A DNA stretch of 64,000 nt from Xestospongia muta. Lineage: Eukaryota > Porifera > Demospongiae > Haplosclerida > Petrosiidae. Positions 38,301-48,985 of the stretch are shown here, piece by piece (positions within the stretch are counted from its first letter, which is position 1; every line of letters starts with the position of its first letter). The DNA is taken from contig OY848917.1 in assembly GCA_963693285.1 (NCBI GenBank), forward strand, positions 5,466,118-5,530,117. Reading direction: 5' to 3'. Made by a program: the position numbers and the translations under genes. A model generated the notes under the pieces. It was not told the DNA's origin, did not search any database, and saw only the letters and a program-made list of their open reading frames with translations.

Positions 38301-41300
38301 CATTGCAAGACACATCTCTAGATGACAATGCTTTGCAGTTGGCAATGGCCAATCAAAAATAATTTCTAGTTATTATAAACAGTTACTTAGCAACATGCCA
38401 TATATTGGGAAACTTTCACGTCGGTATATTTTTGTGAATCAGTCAAATTGTGGTTTTTCGCGAATATAAATTTGGCGAATTTCCACCATGTTTCCACCCA
38501 CTTGCAATTATTACCATTTGACCACACCTTAAACACGTTTTCTCACGCCTGCACTCAACGATGGAGGAGACGTTCGAAATAGATTCGTGTATCCGAGGAT
38601 ACCACGTTTATAAAGAGGTATGGACGTCTAATGGAGACGCAATTTTGTCGTGTAGACGAGAAGTGGGAAACATACATGATCCATATGCTATTTCTATGGT
38701 TAATGAATCTGGGATTGTTGTTGGCCATGTTCCACGAAAAATATCGGCAGTATGTAGCTTGTTTCTGTTATGAGGGGGCTCAATTAATTGTAAGGTAACA
38801 GGAGGTAGAAGATATTCAAGTGATCTTCCACAAGGAGGACTTGAACTACCATGTCGTTTAACTTTTACTGGTTCGTCTACTACGATTAAAAAAATTGAGT
38901 CTTTGCTACTGCAAGCTCCTGCTTCACAATCCAACTATCCTGAACAACCACCTAAGAAGAAAATTAAGCTTGAGAAATCAGATGATGGCAGTGAATCTAA
39001 AATTGACAAATGTGATGCACATGTATGGATCACTTATCTCAACAATACACTTTTGTTTGCTGACAAAAGAGTAATAACTGAAGGAGAAAGATTGACTGAT
39101 AAGCACATTAACTTTTGTCAAGCAGTTTTGAAGGCACAGTTTCCAATGGTTGAAGGTTTAGGTTGTACTCTTTATCAGTCAAATCCACGTGACAAGATCA
39201 AATCAGGACTTCCAAGTAGTTCATGTGAGAAATGATCATTGGATACTTGCTTCAAATTTGGAATGTGACGACTCAGTGCTCTATGTTTATGATTCAGTTT
39301 ACTGTTCTGCTGATGATGACACGTTAGAAATACTTCATGGGCTGTTTGTCTTCAAAACATTGTGTTTTGTTAAATTTCAGAAACAAGGTGGTGGTACAGA
39401 CTGTGGATTATTCGCTATTGCTGCAGCATGTGCTCTTTTGTTTGAAATAAATCTCAGTTGTTGTGTATTTAACCAAGACCTAATGAGAAACCATTTAATC
39501 CATTGTATTGACAACTGTCTGTTCATCCCTTTTCCATTACATTAAATGATATTATTTAATATAATAATAATCTATTATAATATTCCAGACCCCCGAAATC
39601 CATTGATAATTAATTCTGGTTTCATTAGCATATGATCGTACAAGTCCATCAGCCATTGGGCACCTAGTGGTTTTATGACACTCATTTTTAAATCAACCAC
39701 TTTTTCCTCACCACCAGAATCTAACGAAGAGCAAATCTGGTCGGAATACCACTGTTGAAATTTTCCTCGTAAAAAATCTTTTGACAACCTTGTTTACGCT
39801 GACATCTAATGGTTGTAGACTGTCAGTGCAATTTCCTGGCACCACAGCAATATGAATATTATTACTTGAAAGGAGTGACAAAATGCGTTGGGTACATTGT
39901 CCTTTGAAGCAATCAAATATGACAAGAGCAGATGAGGACTGTTCTTTTCGTTTGCTTTCTATGTAAGGTATCAGAATCTTATTGATGTAGTCTTCAGTTG
40001 TCTTTTCGGTTGCCCAATGATTAGGCGTGAAAGTAACATGCCAGCTTTTTGGGAATGATACAGTGGGCAAACATTTCTTACTTTTCCTCTGATAAATTAT
40101 CTGAGGAGGGAGGAAATAGCCACTCATAGTACCAGCAAAAACTACAGTTATCTGCCGCTTGTCATCTACTCCAAAAATCTCAACACGTTTCGACCCCTCC
40201 TTTACCATTGTCCAATTGGAAACGGGAACATAATGAAGGCCAGTGTGGTCCCAGTTGATAACTAGGTCTGGAGAAATGTCTTCTATTTCAATGATTGTTT
40301 TTATATCAAAAAGATACTGTTCTTTCTTCTCGTTGAAATCAGAGATGGTGACCTTAGCTTTTGTACTTGATTTTCTCTTAACATAACCCATACGTTCGAG
40401 AAGGCTCAACGCCCAATATTTTGTAATCTCAATTTGCACTTCAACAATCTTGAATTATGATTCTAAACAATACCAGCTGCTGCAGCCATAACAATTGCAG
40501 TGTTTATCACAGCTCCAGCATCCCGTAGTGCCAAAACATAGGATTGCACTTGCTCATCTAATAGATTACCTAACAGAAATGGGTGACCTCTTTTCTTACT
40601 TTCTAATTTCTTCACTTGTACATTTGTGTTTCCTGGTAAATGGTTGGAATGTAGTTCAAGCTTGTAGTTGTTGACCCATGCTCGGATTGTGGATTCTTTA
40701 AGCTTTCTCTTGGGGATCTGTGGTTCCAGTTTGCGTATAGCCATCGTTATGCCTATTTTCATAGTATACTTGGCAATTGTAGCCTTCTCAGTAGCTGAAA
40801 ATGATTCATACTGGCCATGACAGCTACTTTTGCCCACTTTGTTGTCATCAAGGGCTCGTTTAACTCCTTTATTAGCAGCTTGTATAGCAGAAGACGGAAC
40901 TTTAGTTGATAGTAGTCCCAAAGGATCAGATAGAGGAAAAGGTTCTTCCTTCTTGAAATATTTAAAGAGAGCCATGTGGTTATAATTAGTTTAATAACTA
41001 TTTGCCACACCCATAACTGAATTTTCTGCTTAAGCATTTGCCACGCCCATAATTGTCAGAAATTCGCGAGGGATATTTTTACGATGGAGTTAAATTCGGG
41101 AAATTCGCAAAAATTTAGCAACGCGAATGTTTCCCGATATACGGTAGTATCAAATATTCTGTAATATTGTATATGAAGACAATGCCACATTTTAGCAACT
41201 AAAAGTACATGAACACTTACTCTTTCAGATATTCCACTTGTTGTACCCAAGGGACTGTTCTCCTATAAAAGGTAAGGATGTAGTTGTACTTAGATTACAC

Positions 41301-43215
41301 ATGTTATAAAAACTGATAATTAAGACAGAGTTAATTAAGTATTAAAATACTAGTAATAAGTACTAAGTAGTAATGTGGGCTTGGATAAACAATCAGTTAC
41401 AATCATCGTTATAGCACTAACAGCAATAAATTCTCTAGCATAATTGTATATAATCTATTTATGAGAACAAAGCTATACTACATTATGCATTCACTGGAAT
41501 TGACCATTCATTGTCAACTTAGGATAAATTCACAAAACTATTAACATAAATGGCAGTCTACTAAACAAGTTTATAAAGATGCATTATTATATACATCTAT
41601 ATAACTACAAAAACACATCAATTTTGATAAATATGTCTACCTCTTATGATCAGCAGTCTCTTCATACTTCCTAATATAATTTCTTTTCTGTTGCCTATAG
41701 TTGAATAATACAGCAACTGTTAATAACTAACAATAGAAATATCAATGTTAAATGTACCCAAACATGTTAGCATTTGTGCAACATATTGTTATTATGTTTT
41801 TCACTTTCTGTTAGCAGAAAGATCAATACAACCCAATAAAGGTGGAAGATTCGAATAAATCATATGAATATACAATATCTTGGTTGTAATCATTATTACC
41901 AAGCACCTTAGCACAAGGCAACTAATCTGAATAGTGCAATAAAATCTCACCTTAGTTTATATAATCCCAGCGTGTTTGTGTGTGTGTGTGTGTAGTTTAG
42001 TAACACTTAGAAATGTGATAGTTGCTTTACTAGAATCGCAGGTATGCAAAAACAATGTTTACTCAATGTTTAATGATGCAATAAACTTGAAGAAAAAGAA
42101 GACATATTTGAAACAAATAAAAGATGTATATAAGATATCTAGAGCAGTGTGAAGGCGAATAAGATCAGAGACTAAGTTAGAAGTTAGTACATAAACATTA
42201 TGTTATAAATGCTAGTTTACTTTATCATGAACAATCTAGAGATCAAAGTCACATTTGTCATTAATCTAGCTTATCACTGTGTGAAGCAAACTTTGCATAT
42301 CTTCGTATTTCTAGTATTCAAAAGAAAAAAAATGACCTATGTAGCATTATATATATATAAAACTAACATAAAAACAGTCTTAACAATCAAAATGTATAAA
42401 AAGTAGGTCAACATTTCTACTTAGGGTAGAGCATTCTGATTGACTCTCCACAGCAAATTGTACTTCAGGACAATCAATGTTAGAGTAAAAGTCAAGTTAT
42501 CACCTTAAGCACGATTAGTTTTCAGTTCAACTTTGTCAATGAATACTTTCAAAGTCAATTCTGTATATAAACAAAGCAATTGCTAAATATATGTGCATAT
42601 CTCTACTGTTTCAATGTCATTACAGATATTACAACATGTGTCACACCCATCCTTATGCTTTCTATACACAATTAAAAAATTCTATAACTCAGGCATTGTG
42701 GTGTTGCCAGACCCTTTTTCCTCTTAGTGAGGAGGTCAAGTTTATGAGACTACTTTTAAAGCCCTCTCTTCAAATTTTGTTGCTACATTCAGGTATCACA
42801 CAGCAATTATGACTGACGGCATTATGAAAACCACTGGAAAAAAATGTGACTGTTTTATCTAAACCAACTCTTACAATCTAACTTCATAAGTGGTCATTAG
42901 AGACAATGCAATCAAATGTCCAACAATGAGAAACCTTCAAGCCACACGTAGAAATTCACTTACTCTACACTATCTTTCAGCTTGTTCCAATTCTTTCGCC
43001 TAAAAGTCAATAAAACAACATCATAACACTACCTGTCTGTAACCCTACCATGTAGAGTCCATTTCTGATGGTTGTGGGTCGCCTCGAGAATACCCAGGAA
43101 AAAGATGATAATCTTGTGGATGATGTGCCCTTTCTTCTTCTTCTCCTAAGAAAATTCCTTTCAAAATTGATAAACCGGACTGCATTAAACCACCAGGTCT
43201 GTCCTCAGCTGCCAT
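32332..43215 (-). CDS. Gene D: coiled-coil / conserved-module / triple-LIM protein
   Basis: Reconstructed as 14 minus-strand exons with compatible phases (618 aa): 43215-43049, 42999-42964, 41694-41641, 41262-41221, 38211-38170, 38046-37914, 37547-37533, 37305-37078, 36855-36483, 36427-36320, 35597-35546, 34543-34270, 33632-33375 and 32406-32332. Further small exons could have been missed. Residues 56-113 are short charged helical exons, probably coiled coil. Residues 114-400 form the module shared with genes E, F and M, including an Asp-rich loop (VDDDDD). Residues 400-618 hold three LIM domains; LIM1 follows C-x2-C-x17-H-x2-H-x2-C-x2-C...C-x2-C. The start is the first ATG (43213-43215) in the open frame. 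LIM proteins act as protein-binding scaffolds; the partner is unknown. A transposon lies in the intron 41221-38211. All frames are open, so this looks like the intact family founder. Confidence 0.78.
37533..37547 (-). other. 15-nt microexon in gene D (KVFTT)
   Basis: Flanked by a consensus acceptor (TTTTTAACAG on the minus strand) and donor (GTGAGT). It joins two phase-0 exons without changing frame. Inclusion is inferred from splice signals only. Confidence 0.5.
38561..39545 (+). pseudogene. HIRAN plus Ulp1-like cysteine protease ORF (transposon cargo), broken
   Basis: The first part (residues 1-115) reads like a HIRAN domain: EVGNIHDPYAISM, then VGHVPRKIS, then a TGA at 38771-38773 in an otherwise continuing frame (probably from CGA), then GGLELPCRLTF. 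A Lys-rich linker with a possible nuclear signal (PPKKKIKLEK) follows. After a frameshift near 39200 comes a C48/Ulp1-like protease core: His in NDHWILA, Asp in YVYDSVY, Gln in KFQKQ, and the catalytic Cys in GTDCGLFAIA. HIRAN domains bind DNA ends and Ulp1-like enzymes cleave SUMO or ubiquitin-like proteins. Ulp1-like ORFs are known passengers of several plant and animal transposons. The role in this element is not known. Confidence 0.7.
39575..40975 (-). pseudogene. DDE transposase of the Tigger/pogo type, frameshifted
   Basis: The N-terminal part (40975-40463) is Lys-rich with a helix-turn-helix-like region (KRKLKESTIRAWVNNYK). The catalytic part (about 40450-39790) carries the DDE_1 signatures: first Asp in VINWDHTGLHYVP, second Asp in ALVIFDCFKG, third in DSLQPLDVSVNK. 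A TAG after AAAGIV plus a -1 shift near 40450 separates the two parts. A second shift near 39790 separates the core from a C-terminal tail (KDFLRGKFQQWYSD ... ELIINGFRGSGIL). The length matches a full-length enzyme if the lesions are ignored, so decay is recent. Confidence 0.8.
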
Positions 43216-43502
43216 CAACTCGAACAAAAAGCTGAGTCTGAAGATCCATTTAAAGGTATAGATGAAATACGGTATTAGTCAAGAGGGGAAAGTCCAAAAA
43301 GTAATCGTGCCATAGCTGAATAATTTACAGCTTAATTATTCACATAGAAATAAATTGTTGAAAGACCACACATCAAAAAAAGATCAAAAATATAGCACAA
43401 ATCAAATGAGCGTACATCACACACACTACATACGTGTACATCACTAAAATTAATGATTAGACTCTAGTTCTAATTGTCATCAAATGAACATTAGAGAACT
43501 CC
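43216..43502. other. Short spacer between genes E and D
   Basis: 287 bp separate the stop of E from the start codon of D on the same strand. It must hold the 3' end of E and the promoter of D. No sharp motif was recognised. Confidence 0.5.
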
Positions 43503-46500
43503 TTAAGAAGGATTTGATTCATCAGTAATGTTTTTAGATGTATCAACGCTAGTATCGTTACTATCCTGAGCTAAACTAGTGGATTCATTAGGTACACCTA
43601 GCTTTGAGCTTAAGTCACTAGGCTGTTCAATATTTCCTACTTCAGGTTTCTTTGGACTGTCTTCCCTTTTTTCTGAGGTTGTTCCTTGTTGAATTTCTAA
43701 TGTCTGAAGAGTTTGTTGCCGCAGAGAATTCTCAGAGTCAATAGTAGCAGAATTGACTTCCAATCTAGCACTATTTCGATTTCCTAGATCATCATTTGTA
43801 CCTTCATTTCCCTTGCCTGTGCCACTTTGAGTATCATCTGGAAAAGGACATACTACGTCATTGCCATCAGTTGCACCATTTTGTGGAATTTTAACTATTA
43901 CGAAAGGTTCACTGCCAGCACTAAATTCATCATTAAACACTGAGGGAACATCTTGAGATCCATGAGGTTGTTGTAGATCTTGCTCTCCTAGATGAGATTT
44001 CTGTACATCCTTATCCTCTTGCTTATGCTGTTGAGGGTCTTCATCTACTTGCTGAGTCTTCTGAGGGTCTTCATCTACATGCTGAATCTGCTGATAATTT
44101 TCATCACCTTGTTGAGGCTTTAGAGGAGGATTTTTATCTTCTTCATGAGACTGCTGATTGTCTTGATGGTTTTCATCATTTTGTTGAGGGCCTTTGTCTC
44201 TTTGTTGAGGTTGGCGAGGGTCTTGATTCTCTTGCTGAAGTGGCTGCTGAGGATCTTTTTTGAGATTCTCTTGATGAGATTTCTGTACATCCTTATCCTC
44301 TTGTTTAGGCCGTTGAGGGTCTTCATCTACATGCTGAGCCTGCTGATGATCTTTGTCACCTTGTTGAGGTTTCAGAGGAGGATGTTCATCTCCTTCATGA
44401 GACTGTTGATTGTCTTGATGGACTTCATCACTTTGTTGAGGACCTTTGTCCCCTTCTTGAGGTTGCTGAGAATCTTGATTCTCTCGCTGAGGCATCTGCT
44501 GACAATCTTTGTCCTCTTGTTGAGACTCCCGAGAACCTTTGTCCACCTGTCGAGGTTGCACAGAATCTTTCTCCCCTTGTTGAGGTTGCTGAGGGTCTTG
44601 ATTATCTTGCTGAGGCAGCTGCTGAGGATCTTTATCCATGTGTTGAGGCTTCTGAGAACCTTTGTTGTCGTCTTGTTGAGGTGGCTTGACATCTTGGTCT
44701 TCTTGTGAAGTTATTTGAGGATCTTTGTCTCCTTCACGAGGTTGCTGAGTATCTTGAAGGTCTTGTTGAGGATCTTCATCCCCTTGTTGATGTTCCTGAG
44801 GATGATGATTATCTTGCTGGGGCAGCTGCCGAGGATCTAGGTCTCTACGTTGAGTCTCATCAAGTTCATCATCTTCATCATCACTGTTTACTTCAATAAA
44901 ATTAACAGCACCCTCAGGGTCACATGGTTTATTTCCTACTTGTCCTGTCACACCTACATGACCATCAGAACCAAAGAAAAGCACAGGTCGAGTATAAACC
45001 AGCTCATATGGACCTTTTTTAACTTTCCAAAGAGCATTACGTTGCTCATTGTAATGTTTATCAAATTTTCTAGGCATACAGGATATAGCTGGAGGGATTA
45101 ACGTAACCATTTCCCATGTAACAGTGGCAGCAGCTGTGATGAACTCATCAGGTAACTCTACCCCCTCTTTAGCAGCAATATCACGTAAATGTGACTCCAT
45201 CTACAATAAGAAATATAAACATTGCACATACACTGTATATGTTATCATTACTGTGTATATAAATACTAGTGGTTAAAGCTTTAAAGGTGAGTGTCTATTA
45301 GAAGAAACTATTAAGAAAAAGCAAAGTACACCCAATATTAGTGCATCCAATAATATTAATATTAATTAATTAATATTAATATAATTATAGAAATTGCGTT
45401 ACATGTGACACCCAACTTCAAATTCACAAAATCTGCTTTTTAATTAGCTTTTTATCAATCACATACCTTAGCTTTTAATTCTTCAATAATACTCTCTTTC
45501 CTTTCCTTCACATTAGCATGATATAATAATAGCGAGTAAGCTCGACTTGTATCTACTTGCTGTTCCTTCACACGAAGTGATGATTCCTGTTCTTCTGTCA
45601 ACTCTGATGGATCATTGAACAAAGTAAGTGCTTGTTCTTGTATGATCTTCATGGCATGTTGACAACTCATAGAAAAAGCTTCCTGTAAAAGTAGAATAAT
45701 ACAAGTGACATAGCTTATTAAGTTTGTCAATGACCTGCTATTACATGTACATAATTATATGTGATAAGACCAATGTATTCAACAAGTGTGTTACTTTCAG
45801 GGCAAAATCCAAATACATTGAATGACAAGTACAATGATGTACATGCATATATACTTACCTGAAAAAGAGGTGTAATCAATTTCTTCACATTATCTCCTGA
45901 TACATTGGGATTGCTTTTAGGCAATTTACGAATATAGTTCTTGAAAAATTCAGAGAACTTTGATGCTACATCAGTGTGTGTGATATCACCAGGAACAGTA
46001 TCACCATACATCTTACGAGCTTGATAAGCTGGAGCACCAATACTGTATGGACATAAGAAAAGCAATAGACATATACATGTACTACAATGTATAATTTTAT
46101 TCATGTATGTAAATGTAGAAAGCAGATGTTAAACTAATAATAAATATAAGTTATATTATAAGTGTGTAACACATGTGCACTTACAAAGAGTAGTATTTTG
46201 ACAGCTATCATAACAAAATTGTTGTTGTGCATATTTTATCAACTAAGGTACCTTCCCTTACTCTATCAGTTATGCCCTCCCACTACAGGCTATATACACT
46301 TTTCTAGCATTACTGTCTCCTCTTGTCATTAGTTAAACAAACATTTCTACAGTGATCTAATAAGATACCATATATGAGATAGTCAGATGTAGTAAGCTCT
46401 ACTGATAGTGTTAACCAAATATATATGTGCAAACTTCTAATAAGCAAGATATGAGAAACATTCAAACACTTCCAATTAACTAATTTTATAACACAGAAAG

Positions 46501-48901
46501 CCTGTACATCTGACAGAACCTGAAACAACTATTGATATATACCACATTGTAGTTTGTTAAGTATTATGTGTGACTGACCCTAATATCTCACGTTTCTCCT
46601 CTTCAAGTACCTCTTTTTCTCTAAAAGAGAACAAATATAAAAACGATTGTATGAGAATTGCTTTCAAAAGAAAAGGCAAAGCTACAAATACATATTTTTA
46701 CTTAGTTATACTAAATGTAATATACTTACTCTTGCAGTTGTTTTTCCATTTTTTGAAGTTCTACTTCACGTCTAAATAACAAAAATAAATGATGACAATT
46801 GTTTTATGTCAACATAGCATACATTGTAATATAGCTATAGGCACAGGTGGCTTAGAGAGATTCTTCAAGCATAATGGAATTTTCACTAACCAAACTAACT
46901 ATTAATTTGCATTAATAATGTTGTCATGCCTATTCACTATTGCTTGTATACTAGGTAAGTCTAGCCTCGTACCCAGGCATTCTAGTAAAGAGTAGAACGA
47001 GGCTATAGGTAAGTCTTGATTATAGATAACAATTTAACTTATTTCTCTATTATTACATATTTGTGGAGAGACATGCATGAAATAATATTTGTCATTGACC
47101 ACACTACTTATGAATATTAGTTGTCATAAAAGAATGGCTACAATCATAATATGAACACTATTATAATATAAATGGAAGATATGAAATATCATATGCTAAG
47201 TGCTTCAATTTACATTTCCCCTACTTAAAAACTTGAATCTACATATAAATTGAAGTGCATGATAATTACATACCTTGCAGCTTGATGTAGTTTATCTGTT
47301 AGTTCAGCAATTGCTCTAAATAAAATAACAAATTACATTCTCTACTTTCATAGTGAAATAGAATGTGACACAGACATGAGATTAAAATTAGTAAGAGTTA
47401 CAAATGCTACCAAAAAGTTACTACATGTAATATGGTAATTTGATATATTTATTGTGTCATACCAATAATCATTACAAGGTTGTCGTCACAAAGCTATCTC
47501 ATTACATTTTTTGCTAAAAGCCACAATGTGACCATAAAGTAATCTAACCTTTTATACTCCTTAATGTGTTGTGTTTGTTCTTCAAGTTTCCTGAAACAAA
47601 AAGTGGCAAACTTAAAATTTGTGAATGTGTTCATATAACTCCATAAATCCATATTATACAAATATTAATAAGAGACAACTTACAATTCTAGTTGAGCTTT
47701 CTGAGCTTCAACTACACTTAAATTCCTAGAAGTAGTAACAGAAAAATTAGAACAAGATTTAAAATAAAAGCTTCTCTTAAATTCTTGTTGCCTGTAATAA
47801 CTATTCGATATGCTATATAACTTTACAAAGTTATATAGCATCTGAGAACTTGTATGTAGTATACCAGAAGTCATGGAACTTGTTTTGAAGTTAACATTTT
47901 TAATTTATGGTACAACATTCAGAGAGTGCACATATTTCTAAAGACTACTTTAGAAATCACCACAATAAACAAAACCAAAAGCTACCTATCCTTCATGTAA
48001 CTACACTTCCCTATAAAGGAATTCCCTGAACACAACAAGCCATAATGAATTCATACCATCCACACAACTGATATGATTCATATATGATGATTCAGTGTAG
48101 AATATAACATCAGCTATTATGGGCACTTCCATTTTAAAAAGCAAATATCTTCTTTCATGTTAGTAAAATGTTTATGGACTTATATCAGAAACCTCTTCAA
48201 AAAGCCGTAGGCAGTAGTTAGGAATATGCGTACTCAAATGTTAGCCCCACCTATTTCTACAATGTGTTACTTGAAGGTTTCAGACCCTTTTATTGGGTGC
48301 CAAGGGGTTTTGTTGCATAACTGTTTGCCAATGTGGCATGGACAAAATAAACTTTACTGGCATTTGAGATATTTCTGGGGTTCAAAAGTTTCATATTCAC
48401 TTGATTATATTTGAATCAGAAAGCAATATTGTTTAACTTTAAATGAAAACTCTCACCTACTGCTTAAGAGCTACCTCACAATATGTACAGTGTAGCATGA
48501 TTTGAGTTGAAAACACTCGGTATTACTTAATACACAACCCTTTCTATCCTTCCACATGTCACAGGTAAAGGGTCTCACTAGTCAGACTTTCCACCAGACC
48601 ACAACTTTAACACGATTAACATATTAATTTATACATGTATCATAATTTATTAATAAATTATAAGATTTACTTACTTTTCTAATTTTGATTTGGCTGCATC
48701 AACTTTTTCTTTGGACAGTGTATAAGCAGTATCATAAGCCGCTTTCCTCGCTGCTTCGCCCGCAGCTTCTGCGATTGCCTTCGCTGATTCTTCTATTTCG
48801 GGATCATTAAGAAATTGGCGTATTTCTTGCGTAGGCTCTTCCCAGCCGTGTTTACCCCAACTCTCAGATGATCCCTTTCCTTTGCTAAATCCAAGACCCA
48901 T
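43503..48901 (-). CDS. Gene E: coiled-coil / conserved module / Gln-Asp repeat protein
   Basis: Nine minus-strand exons in frame, 844 aa: 48901-48675, 47725-47684, 47590-47549, 47315-47274, 46771-46730, 46620-46579, 46042-45859, 45682-45467 and 45200-43503. Exons 2-6 are each exactly 42 nt, all phase 2, and code Glu/Lys/Leu heptads (KLEEQTQHIKEYKR, REVELQKMEKQLQE). Then comes the module shared with D and F: ARKMYGDTVPGDITH, TWEMVTLIPPAISC and PVLFFGSDGHVGVTG. From about residue 390 follow imperfect repeats of the DKDPQQPQQ type up to about 690, then a Ser/Asn-rich tail; there is no LIM domain. The N-terminus MGLGFSKG fits the N-myristoylation pattern (Gly2, Ser6), so membrane attachment is possible. 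It is divergent from the HSPA12-like gene. Function unknown; the fold vaguely recalls Mieap. Confidence 0.82.
43960..44850 (-). repeat. Coding minisatellite for Gln/Asp-rich repeats in gene E
   Basis: Irregular units of about 36-45 bp encode variants of QQ-GDKDPQQPQQ, with two longer higher-order blocks related to each other (around 44000-44180 and 44280-44440: the stretches GDEHPPLKPQQGDKDHQQ and EDKNPPLKPQQGDENYQQ). This suggests expansion by slippage or unequal exchange. The opposite strand is also open for 187 codons only because of this composition. Confidence 0.85.
46579..47725 (-). other. Five consecutive 42-nt coiled-coil exons of gene E
   Basis: 47725-47684, 47590-47549, 47315-47274, 46771-46730 and 46620-46579, each with AG/GT borders and phase 2 on both sides. 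Each adds 14 residues, i.e. two heptads. The same unit size recurs in genes F and D. Confidence 0.8.
46962..47006. mobile_element. Short palindromic element (TAGCCTCGTACCCAGG family), member 1
   Basis: Starts TAGCCTCGTACCCAGGC and ends ACGAGGCTA, with TTCTAGTAAAGAG in the middle. The same termini and core recur at 53404-53455. It lies in an intron of gene E. Confidence 0.55.
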
Positions 48902-48985
48902 GATCCTGTGGACGACAGCAACTCACAAAGATATGGGAGTGGCTTTCTTTTTTTAACCCGGACAGGCCTATTTTACTGGATTATT
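48902..48985. promoter_or_regulatory. Bidirectional promoter interval, gene E / HSPA12-like
   Basis: Only 84 bp separate the ATG of gene E (minus strand, 48901) from the chosen ATG of the HSPA12-like gene (48986). Both 5' UTRs and core promoters must overlap each other or the neighbouring first exons. The interval is less AT-rich than its surroundings. No TATA box was seen. Confidence 0.55.

Larger units (their letters stand above)
38398..41144. mobile_element. Tigger/pogo-like DNA transposon with two divergent genes
   Basis: Terminal inverted repeats begin CCATATATTGGGAAAC at the left and CCGTATATCGGGAAAC (reverse strand) at the right. A TA follows the right end and TG, a likely decayed TA, precedes the left end. 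Inside are a DDE transposase on the minus strand and a HIRAN/Ulp1-like ORF on the plus strand, back to tail toward the centre. The element lies inside an intron of gene D. The subterminal GC-rich iterations (TTCGCGAA-like) occur at both ends. Both genes are broken, so the copy is probably immobile unless helped in trans. Confidence 0.8.

Noticed and set aside
38608..38934. Minus-strand frame opposite the HIRAN-like ORF
   Set aside because: No family resemblance; the plus strand carries the recognisable motifs.
44145..44708. 187-codon plus-strand open frame, Leu-rich
   Set aside because: It is the antisense of the Gln/Asp repeat of gene E; its openness follows from repeat composition.
48908..48985. 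Upstream in-frame ATG extending the HSPA12-like protein
   Set aside because: It would overlap the shared promoter interval and adds a non-conserved stretch; the ATG at 48986 is more plausible, though not proven.
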